In this document: positions 9,695-17,905 of the stretch, piece by piece
Position numbering within the stretch: position 1 is the stretch's first letter
Layout: each line of letters starts with the position of its first letter
Assembly: GCA_049999805.1 (NCBI GenBank)
Contig: JBNGIO010006079.1
Location: 34,281 to 70,446 of the forward strand
Direction of reading: 5' to 3'
Source: Folioceros fuciformis
Taxonomy: Eukaryota > Anthocerotophyta > Anthocerotopsida > Anthocerotales
DNA: 36,166 nucleotides
Position numbers and translations under genes: made by a program
The notes under the pieces: generated by a model
The model's database searches: none
What the model was told of the DNA's origin: nothing
What the model saw: the letters and a program-made list of their open reading frames with translations, nothing else

Positions 9695-12600
9695 CTACAC
9701 AACGTGGGAAACCGGAACGATCATCTCCAAGCCGAGTTGCAAGGCGCTCTCGGACTTGTCAAAATGAGGGTCATGTGGGAAGAGACGTCTTTGCTCCGCA
9801 CTGGGCTTGGCCAGCCAGGACCAGTATACCCAGGCTGCTACCATCACTGCTGTGGTGGACAGAGCTGCCAGGCTCCCGAAATGGGCCACGTCGTTTGCGA
9901 CAATGGCAACTCCCAGCATCACCAGCTCTGCCAAGCTTGCTAAAGACACCTCCGTCGTGCCGATGAGATTGGCCTCTGACACAGGGATGGCCGTCTGGAA
10001 GATCTGGGCATCCACCATGTCGTAGGCCCACTGACCAAGCCTAGACATAACCTGGATGGTCATGGTAGAGGACATGGCGTAGCTTGTCAGTTTTTTGAGA
10101 TGAAGTCGTGAAGGAAGACAGAGGTTGGAGATGGGACTGGACTCACTATGAGGAAGAGGAACACGAAGAGTGATCCTTTGTGGCCGAATGGGTTGAACAA
10201 ATATACACCAACAGCCATGGCCAGCAGTGAGGCCTGGAAGGAGAGGGCGGCAGCTCCAGACTGCAAGATGTTCAACAGGGTGACATCAGTTTTCGAGAGC
10301 TGGCCATGACGGTTGATGAAGGAGTAGAAGGTTGATCAGGTGCCTACCCGTAAGACGCCGAGCTTGGAAATGAGATTGGCAGACACGAATGTGGCTGCGA
10401 ATCCCATGAGGGCGCAGAGCCCCCTGAACGCGCCCACGACTGAAGGACTCAAGCCTGCCCAGGAGAACAATGGCAAGTCAGCAGAGGGATAGAAGAGATG
10501 CCACTGCTACGGTAGGTTGATGCAAGCCAGACGCTCACCTCGTTGAGTGAGGAACGTTGTCATTAGACCTCCGGGTGCCAGGACGGCGTTGAAGTAGAGA
10601 AGCACGTATGCCAGACTGGCTGGCAGGACAGGCTGTGCTAGGTATTTCTTCCACCCCAGGATGACGGAGTTGGAAGGGGAAGGTGTTCCTGTGAAGGAGA
10701 CAAGGCGGGCCGGAGATGTCAAGGTGACTGGAGGTCAGGAGCAATGGATGGTTCCTAGTGGAAAGAGGAACGAACCTTGCACTTCCTCAGGACTCCAGCT
10801 AGATGTCTGCCCAGGGCTAGCACCACGCTGGGGAACATGTCTTGGTCTGTTCAATGCTCCACTTGACACTCTGTCCGTCCGCAAAACCAGGGCGACCTGT
10901 AGAATACCGCGTCACATGGCTGGGGATCAAAACATTGGAACACTTTCCGAGCTCAGGTGCAACAGAAAGAAGGTTAAGCATCGCAGTGGGGAACTCACCA
11001 ACAGGGGAAGAGAGATGACCATGGCGCCAACCGCGACATACAAGCAGGTTACAGGTTTGAAAGCTGACAGCAGCATCCCAAAAGCGAAAGGACCAGCTAT
11101 CTGAGACAATGAGGAGCACATGGATGTTAGAGTCCTCACAAGGCTGGTAACAGCGACAATGGGTGCAAGTGGCCAAGATCTCCTGTTACCTCACAAATCA
11201 GATCCACTCGCCGAAGTATTGCATTGGCATTGGCCAATGCAATGGGTCGGTTTGCCCCTGCCAACTGCATAGCATGACGCACTCAGTCCAGACGTTCGAA
11301 TACGGCTGTTGAAATGTACACGGGTCGAGATGACCCGTGCGTGACCTTTGTCCTTACCAGCACAACCCAGTCCCTTTCAAATGCTACTCCTGTCGCCAAT
11401 CCAGTAAGCCTCTCAACACTTCCGGCCAGGACGAGAACAATGAACCATGGCTGGAATACAAGCGCAGACGCAGTAGATGCAACCGCAACTCCTTTCTTCA
11501 GCGCATGAATGGTCACACCTGCCGACAAAACCATGGCTGCTGTCTGCAACAAAGTTTCCGGGGACAATTTCAGAAGACCTCCCAGTGACTGGATCTGTTT
11601 GACGGCGGCAGGCACAGAAGCCTCACCTGAATGGCACTCAGGGCGTTGAAGGACATCACTCGTGGCATGGAATCCATCAACGCACCCACATATGGCCCCG
11701 CTGCAAATATCACGAGCTGCCAAAGCACAGACAACGCGTTAGAAACAGGCATCCCAAGTTGGCACGGTCATGAAACTCCAACCACCCACTGCCATCAGTG
11801 TCTTGAGGTGCAGACTTCGGGGAGTGAATAAGATATGGGCAGCGACAGGGTTCTGAAAGCGGCGGGTAGTCGGCTCGGGCAGGTGTAGAGGACGCACTCA
11901 GCACACACCAGTACTGGAGAAGACCTACCTGACTCGTAAAGCTGACCACTGCCACCGGGAGGAGGCTATGGTGCAGGAGGGCCACCAGCGCAGGCCAGGC
12001 AAAGTGCCAAGTTTGCTCCACAAAGCACGATGCAAGGTAGCTTCCATACATAGCTGAAGGAGGCACGGAGACGATGTGAGAGAATGGAGGTTACCTGGCC
12101 CACAAAGCTGACAACGGCCACAGGCAGGAGGCTATCGTGGAGAACCGCAAGCACCACAGGCCAAGCAAACCGCCATACTCGTTCCATAAAGCATGACACC
12201 ACATAGGTGACATACATGGCTGAAAGCCACGGCAATCCACGCCAGCAAAACATTCTTATTCAGCTGAAAGTGGCCCGCGCAGATATCCACATGGCGACGT
12301 CGAATCATCCCACTCCCAACAACAAGACTGAAAGGAAGGAAATTCGTGTGCTGAAGCATTCGCATTTCCATCAACCACTCTGCCATGCCATCGTACCGTT
12401 GAGTCCATCAGGGTGTGCCGGCGTGGCAGCAAGCGCCTTCTGCTCCTCCAGAGACAGCACCTGCCACAGACAGCAGACGGCACTCAAGCCACCATCACCC
12501 ACCTCGAACCCCCCGCCCCAAACCTCGCATCAGCCCGAAAATCCCAACAAAACCCACACCTGCACATCCAGAAGCGGCTCCGCGGTGCCCTCGAAAACCT

Positions 12601-13377
12601 CCCTCCCAGCCTCCGCCCTGGGCAACCCGTGCCCCGCCTCCAGCAGCTCACTACTCTCCACCGCCGGAGACGGCGGCAACAACGACACCCTCTCATCTTG
12701 CAAGAAGCTCTTGGGATTAAACCGCTGCTTCCTGCACGCACCAGAATCGCCTCCGGTCACAACCATACTACACCACAGTACATCATTCCCCCCGCCGTCC
12801 CGCCCAGTACCTGGGCAGCGGCAGCAGCGGGGGCCCCAAACCCACCAATCGCGCAAATCCCTGCCTCCCGCCCCTCCGCCGGAAGCAAACCGCGACCCCC
12901 CTCCTCCCCGCTCCCCCCGCCGCCGCNNNNNNNNNNNNNNNNNNNNNNNNNNNNNNNNNNNNNNNNNNNNNNNNNNNNNNNNNNNNNNNNNNNNNNNNNN
13001 NNNNNNNNNNNNNNNNNNNNNNNNNNNNNNNNNNNNNNNNNNNNNNNNNNNNNNNNNNNNNNNNNNNNNNNNNNNNNNNNNNNNNNNNNNNNNNNNNNNN
13101 NNNNNNNNNNNNNNNNNNNNNNNNNNNNNNNNNNNNNNNNNNNNNNNNNNNNNNNNNNNNNNNNNNNNNNNNNNNNNNNNNNNNNNNNNNNNNNNNNNNN
13201 NNNNNNNNNNNNNNNNNNNNNNNNNNNNNNNNNNNNNNNNNNNNNNNNNNNNNNNNNNNNNNNNNNNNNNNNNNNNNNNNNNNNNNNNNNNNNNNNNNNN
13301 NNNNNNNNNNNNNNNNNNNNNNNNNNCCCACCCACCTGCTCCCTGCTCCAATGCGCGCACCCCAACAGCAGCACCAT
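9695..13377 (-). CDS. IREG3: IREG3/MAR1 ferroportin-like carrier (SLC40 family, organellar)
   Basis: Plant organellar member of the ferroportin family, with proposed metal or metal-chelate transport. Exons from the 3' end are 9695-10051, 10147-10260, 10348-10454, 10539-10688, 10776-10896, 10999-11100, 11190-11264, 11358-11543, 11627-11716, then either 11929-12053 or 12095-12219, then 12397-12460 and 12560-12731, with a further 5' exon ending at 12811. All phases agree. Diagnostic segments are [86 protein letters not shown] and a C-terminal [13 protein letters not shown]. The 5' transit-peptide exon is broken by 400 Ns, and the ATG at 13377 is only the most likely start. Two alternative versions of the TM1 exon are present and are described separately. 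Confidence 0.93.
11929..12053 (-). other. IREG3: Alternative exon B of IREG3 (TM1 to early TM2)
   Basis: This 125-nt exon is bounded by TCCTTCAG and GTAGGT, with the same entry and exit phases as exon A. It encodes [20 protein letters not shown] and then a segment ending [16 protein letters not shown]. It is identical to exon A at 26 of 41 full codons. Changes cluster in the first helix (VT to GS, VV to LA, MERV to VEQT) and in an Asp/His swap before SLLP. The intron between A and B would be only 41 nt. Confidence 0.85.
12095..12219 (-). other. IREG3: Alternative exon A of IREG3 (TM1 to early TM2)
   Basis: This 125-nt exon is bounded by TTTCAG and GTAACC. It enters in phase 1, completing an Ala codon with the G that ends the 12397-12460 exon, and leaves in phase 0. 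It encodes [20 protein letters not shown] and then a segment ending [16 protein letters not shown]. The MERVW motif aligns with GDRMW of animal ferroportin TM1, which includes the metal-site Asp39 position, here Glu. It is the upstream copy of a tandem exon pair. Confidence 0.85.
12927..13326. other. Assembly gap of 400 N
   Basis: Exactly 400 Ns, a placeholder-like size, sit in very GC-rich sequence. They fall inside the 5' part of IREG3 that should encode the transit peptide. Reading frame cannot be carried across, so the true start codon and first exon boundary are unknown. Confidence 0.99.
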
Positions 13378-13700
13378 GGCCGCGCCCTCACAGCTCGCCT
13401 TCCCCTCCCCTCTCGTTCAGAGCTCAGGCGGGCAGCCGCGGCGCATGAACCACCCAACTGTCTAATTTCCGCGCCGTTCCTTTCGGTTCCCTCCTACACC
13501 CTACCGCCTCGTTATCCAACCGCCTTCCATCGACTCCACCCCACGCGAACGCCGCGCCTGCTGCCTCCACCACGCCTATCTACCCCTCGGCGTACAGTAC
13601 AAACAAACATACATGGTCTTCATAAGTAGAAAGCGCAGAGGAAGATTCTGGCCGGAATCAGATGATCCAATGTGGAGTGGGCCGTGAGCAGGGAGCAAGT

Positions 13701-13725
13701 CCAGTCCAGTCCAGTCCTGTCCAGT
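13701..13725. repeat. CCAGT pentanucleotide microsatellite, five units
   Basis: Five tandem pentamers of CCAGT, the fourth being CCTGT. They lie about 325 bases upstream of the likely IREG3 start. The array is short and probably neutral. Confidence 0.85.
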
Positions 13726-14022
13726 CCGTGGCCTCCAGGAGTCCATGGCTCCAGAGTCCAGGCCCGCCCTTGTCACCCTGCCGGGGGCCCCACCGGCACA
13801 GAATGCCAGCCGTGCGTCCAATGCCGTGCCGCGTTGCATGGAAAGGGTGCAGCCACGTCGTGCGAAGGAGAAGAAGGAGCAGGATTCTCTCCAGCTCCGG
13901 TCTGAGAGGATCTGGTAAGTGTAGCTCGGCAAACTTGGGACGGGGGGCGTGAAAAGCTGGTGGGCAGCAAGCATGGTGCGTCCCCAATCACGATCCGCCT
14001 TCCAGACTGCTGCTTGCATCAC

Positions 14023-14046
14023 TGGGCCGCATTGGGCTGGGCCCTG
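14023..14046. promoter_or_regulatory. Cluster of TGGGCC/TGGGCT (site II-like) elements
   Basis: TGGGCC at 14023, TGGGCT at 14033 and GGGCCC at 14038 occur within about 24 bases, followed by GGGGCCCTAGGG. Site II motifs (TGGGCY) are common in plant promoters of growth and organelle-biogenesis genes. The cluster lies about 650 bases upstream of the likely IREG3 start on the strand-appropriate side. Function is inferred from motif and position only. Confidence 0.35.
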
Positions 14047-14463
14047 GGGCCCTAGGGTCCTGGGCGTGTCGGAGGAAGAGCCACAAGATGGCCAGCGGCC
14101 GGACATCCTCGCTGCACCCTCCTCCAGTGGAAGATTTCGCGTCTTCCAGATTTTCCCAGCCATCCGGCACCATGTCACGCTGCGCGGAGCTTTCCTTTCC
14201 ACCCAACGTCGCTTCCATATGGCGTTGGGCGGTCTAAAATAATTTTTTTCTAACACTTTACACTGGAATGTTTCACTGTATGGGAGTTGAAGTTTTGTTC
14301 TTCAACGAAAAAGAAAAAGACTACCTGGTTAGTTAGTCTGTACCTGAGGCCTCCTGGAGTATATGACGGGCATACGGGACACATGAAAAGGTTCCGGCTT
14401 TGATAGCGAAGGATGTTGTACAACAGTGGGACAGTGATCCTAGCGGAGAGGGGAATGAAGGGA

Positions 14464-16030
14464 TCAGTGAACCGGCAAGCCGTGCTTTACCAATGTTTCT
14501 GCAATGGCAGATCGTGCTCGCTCGCTCAAGACATCAGGATTGGTGTCGCGGATGGGAGGGTGTATGACGACTTTCACAAGGCCTGGTCGGAGTGTATATT
14601 CCATCTTGTTGGGCATCAGTTTCCCTGTACCTATTAGACTAATTGGGACCACCGGGGCCTTAGCTTTGGCTGCCACGCTGAATGCTCCTTTCTGCAACAC
14701 GGGATGAGTACGTCAGGCCATACTAGAGAGCCGTTCGGAACCCAACGTGACCAAGCACTAGTTGAAAAGCACGGCAGCTGTACCTTGAACTGCGCCATGG
14801 CTCCGTCTGAGGAGCGGGTTCCCTCTGGAAAGAAAATGACCGAAACGCCTCTCTTCACCAGCTCCACACAATGCTTCAGGCATTGCTGCAAAAACGACGG
14901 ATTCAGCACAGGTGTCACGCGGGAAAAATGTTCTTCCGAGCAGGGCGTGGGCGTGGGCGCGCCAAACCATCAATCAAAGCTAGAGACGGAGCAAGCAACT
15001 CACGATCTGGCTCTTGGGGTCTTCTCGCTTGAGGGGTACGTGGCCAGTCAGGTACATTGCCCATCCGATGATTGGAATGAGGAAGTTGCTCGTCTTGCTG
15101 ATGAACTTGAAAGACCGGCCCAGCTGAAACAGCGTGAAGATGTCCAAAAAGCTCTGGTGGTTGGCCACGTAAACAGCTCCCTCGTCTTCGGCTGGCAAGT
15201 TTTCCCAGCCACAGATCTCTGTCTTGTAAAAGGGAAATGTCGTCATTTGAGCCCAAACCTTATTGACCAGGTGATGTGCCTTCCGCCTTGCTTTGTCAAA
15301 GAGCATCACAAAGGGGTGTAAGACGAGCATCACAACCACCAAGGGAGCAGCAATTGCAAAAGTCGTTGTGTAGAAACATATAGCCCGCACCTTCTGCCAC
15401 ACAGATGCATCTGCAAACCAGCATCCACTGCCAGCATCTGAGAACAATGAAAGCCCTAACAGCTTCAAGAAAGGTCAAAATTTCCATCATTCACTTCCTT
15501 CCACTACCAGAAGGACCAAACCTCACCTTTACTCGCGGGCACAGTAAAATCCCATCCTCCACCCTGCACTGTTGCACCTGCAACCTTGCATCTAATCACC
15601 GCCCTCCCCTTCCCCCTGTCGTAGGCCTCGGCACGCTTGGCCGTCAAAAAAGCACCTTCCTCCTTGCCAAAAAAGCCAGAACCCAGGACAGCGACGCAAG
15701 CGCCGCCACCTCCGCTCCATCTCGCGCTACTCTTCCTCACTGCACAAGAGATGCAGACAAATTTTCAAAAAAAAACATCCAAATTCCTCACAACAGACTC
15801 CACATTCCACAACAACACACAGCGTGATCAGAACCTCTACTTTCTAACCTACATTTCAACACGCCAGCTCTGCCAACCCCATCCTCAGCCCCGCCGCTCC
15901 TCTTGCAGCACAGCACGCGAGGCGGAGGCAGATTCCTCCTCCCGCCCCCCCGGCTCCCATCTCCCGCCACCAGCACCGCGCCTTGCAGAAGCCGCTGCTG
16001 CGGCCTCGCTACCGCATCGCAGACCTCCAT
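14464..16030 (-). CDS. LPAT1: Plastid 1-acyl-sn-glycerol-3-phosphate acyltransferase
   Basis: Acyl-ACP-dependent lysophosphatidic acid acyltransferase (EC 2.3.1.51) of the plastid envelope. It makes phosphatidic acid for galactolipids and phosphatidylglycerol. Five exons: 15853-16030, 15527-15739, 15004-15410, 14784-14885 and 14464-14691, all GT-AG, about 375 aa. The ATG at 16030 starts an Arg/Ala/Gly-rich region of about 130 residues suited to a plastid transit peptide. KVRAICFYTTTF and membrane segments follow. The catalytic NHQSFLD (H215, D220) and FPEGTR (about residues 285-290) motifs are intact. The segments LGRSFKFISKTSNFLIPIIG and KGAFSVAAKAKAPVVPISLI match the plastid rather than the ER class. 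The two 5' exons are less certain than the rest, because the transit region has no family signature. Confidence 0.93.
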
Positions 16031-16265
16031 CTCTGGCTCCTCTATCCAATTCGCTTCGCGCACCTTCCGCACGGCCCCGCAAATCGCATCGATCCCCCAC
16101 ACCGGACCCGGCCGCTGCACAGAGCAGGCAGAGACGGCAATCTTATCCGGACGCCAGCCAAAAATACGGTGTGAATCGTGTCAAACAAGAATACGAATCA
16201 GAGTCACAAACTCTTAACTACAGTACGTTAACTATCCCAGGAAAATACAACCTTACACACACCTA

Positions 16266-16303
16266 CAACGCTAATCAATTAGTGCAACGCTAATCAATTA
16301 GTG
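16266..16303. repeat. 19-bp perfect tandem duplication
   Basis: CAACGCTAATCAATTAGTG occurs twice with no spacer, at 16266-16284 and 16285-16303. Each unit contains the near-palindrome CTAAT-CA-ATTAG. It marks the left edge of the AT-rich stretch. Confidence 0.95.
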
Positions 16304-16385
16304 GGCCGTTAAGTGACTATTACACCATTGCATAATATTGTTTGCACAAGTGTTGTGCGAGCTATCAAGAATCTTTTGTTAAATT

Positions 16386-16409
16386 ATAAATTATTTATAG
16401 ATAATTTAT
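16386..16409. repeat. AT-only inverted repeat (9-bp arms, 6-nt loop)
   Basis: ATAAATTAT at 16386-16394 and its reverse complement ATAATTTAT at 16401-16409 flank TTATAG. It lies within a run of nearly pure A/T, so chance is a real possibility. Confidence 0.6.
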
Positions 16410-16782
16410 GAGAGAGTACTTATAAATTCTATTAGTTATATATTCTACTTCATATATACAATACACGTGTTCTAAGCATGGAGACAAAGATAAGATTAAT
16501 ATAAAATTGCTCCACTTTAGTAAACGAAGATGTCCCTAAGTGACAAGCCTACTCCATATACATTTATATATTTAGGAAAAATCAGTTCTTCATAGAAAAT
16601 ATGACATCACAAAGAATATTCTTTGTAGCAATGTGTTGCTCCGTAGGGGATGACGAACTGTACAAGCCCTAGAATCATCAATGGTCACTCCACAAGTACC
16701 CTAGGGTATGGAGAGAGAAGAGCCTCGAGGAGAAGACAACCGGAGACAAAACCCTTATTGTAGGAGAAAACAAGAAGCCTCT

Positions 16783-16945
16783 GAGACTAGAGGATGAGCC
16801 AAGTGAAGCTTGAACCTTGTCGGGAACTATGCCGGTAAGACTAGAGGATGAGCCAGGTCAAGTTGAGGCGGAACTTCTCGAGAGAAGCCAGTGAGACTAG
16901 AAGGTGAGTCACACCAAGATGTTGTCGAGACAAGATGCTAATGCA
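16783..16945. repeat. Degenerate tandem repeat, about 55-bp unit, three copies
   Basis: AGACTAGAGGATGAGCC recurs at about 16784 and 16838, and as AGACTAGAAGGTGAGTC at 16894, a period of 54-56 bases. The rest of the unit is also related (CTTGTCGGGAACTATGCCGGT, CTTCTCGAGAGAAGCCAGT, TTGTCGAGACAAGATGC), so this is a true diverged tandem array. Confidence 0.75.
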
Positions 16946-17052
16946 ACGAATGCAAGGCCAAATTGGAAGATTGGAGTGCAACCCCTTCCCCGATCAAGAA
17001 CGTCGGTAGGCTTGTGAGGGCCTACCTACGTGTTTGGTCGGAGAAGGGTTCA

Positions 17053-17107
17053 CACTCCTAACTTGCTTAGCTGATTTTTTGCTGAGCAAAGGTGCTCACT
17101 CCTAACT
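17053..17107. repeat. 11-bp direct repeats flanking a hairpin
   Basis: CACTCCTAACT is repeated at 17053-17063 and 17097-17107. Between them TTGCTTAGC (17063-17071) and GCTGAGCAA (17081-17089) form a nine-base stem with one G-T pair around TGATTTTTT. It resembles small palindromic structures in mobile-element remnants. No function is assigned. Confidence 0.6.
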
Positions 17108-17130
17108 GCACTTGGTGAGGATTCTAGAAT

Positions 17131-17270
17131 TGCCTTCGCGGTTTTCTAAGGTGCTATCAAGGTTGTACAGGTTTGCCTTCAAAGTTTTCTAGGATTGCCT
17201 TCAAGGTTTTTCAAAGCTTGCCTTCAAGATTTTCAAGGTTAATGACAGGGTTCAAGGTTTTCTAGGTAGC
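17131..17270. repeat. Degenerate TTGCCTTCAAGGTTTTC repeat cluster
   Basis: Variants of TTGCCTTCAAGGTTTTCTAGG occur about five times between roughly 17131 and 17270, at irregular 20-45 base spacing. The motif is diverged but the register is clear by eye. Confidence 0.65.
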
Positions 17271-17905
17271 TGCAGGTTTTTGCGTCAAATGGTGTGTATT
17301 ACAGTGGGTGGCAATAAAGGTTCCCTAGTCTCCTTGGTTAACTTTCTTCAGTTCTCCAGAAAATGATTTCCCACTGGGAGGCGCGTAGATGACTAAATGA
17401 CCTACATATATGGAAAAGAGCTATCGTTCGGTGTGCACTGTGGTATATACTTTTTCTGGATGTGATCTACGTCACATACAACATACGTAAGACTTAAACC
17501 AGTTGAGCCACAGCTGTGTCTTGCAACGAGCAGTACAGGATCTGCAACAACAACCAGGTGGACGTTTGAAACAAGTTGCACTGAGCTCTCATTGCTCGTC
17601 AACCATATTGAGTTTTGCCTGGAATACAGCAGCTGCATGCAGCACGAGGGACATTGGTTCCGAACTAAGGGTTGCGAACCAACCGCTACATGCCTGCCTG
17701 CAAACTTGGAGTGAGATAATGCATGCCAGAAAGAGGACCTGCAGGTTGAAGCAGGAACCTCGTACGAAGTCATGCGCATCAGCACACCACCTCGCACATC
17801 TCCAGGAGTGGAAACGGGGCTCCCACATCTGAGATCGTTCGAAGGTGGTTACCCATCGTATCTCGAAGCTACAGATGTCGCAGGGGAACTGCGGTTACCA
17901 ACTGG

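Larger units (their letters stand above)
13378..14463. other. Intergenic: IREG3 5' flank and LPAT1 3' flank
   Basis: About 1.1 kb upstream of IREG3. Open frames are present on both strands, including a long minus-strand one at 13576-14256. None has a recognisable domain, splice partner or family match. It contains a short CCAGT repeat and a cluster of TGGGCC/TGGGCT elements, listed separately. An A/T-rich patch at 14239-14255 lies toward the LPAT1 3' end. Confidence 0.5.
16031..17905. other. Gene-free stretch between LPAT1 and Obg, partly an AT-rich insert
   Basis: About 1.9 kb. The first 230 bases are the LPAT1 5' flank, and the last 500 are the Obg 3' flank. The middle (about 16.26-17.40 kb) is much more AT-rich than the rest of the window. 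It carries several tandem, direct and inverted repeats and no coding frame I can assign. It looks like the eroded remains of a mobile element or satellite-like insertion, but I cannot place terminal repeats or target-site duplications. Confidence 0.55.

Noticed and set aside
12207-13448. Long plus-strand open frames spanning the N gap
   Set aside because: Their length comes from 400 Ns read as open codons, and the flanking peptide is Pro/Ser low-complexity antisense to IREG3 exons.
13576-14256. Long minus-strand open frame (226 codons) upstream of IREG3
   Set aside because: It has no family resemblance, crosses the CCAGT repeat and TGGGCC cluster, and shows no splice partners. GC-rich DNA yields such frames by chance.
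17063-17089. Hairpin with T-run as a bacterial-type terminator
   Set aside because: The window is clearly nuclear eukaryotic DNA, the T-run is in the loop rather than after the stem, and no gene ends there.
16031-17905. CRISPR-like array or RNA gene in the AT-rich insert
   Set aside because: Repeats are diverged and irregularly spaced with no conserved spacers, and I see no tRNA cloverleaf, rRNA or snRNA core.
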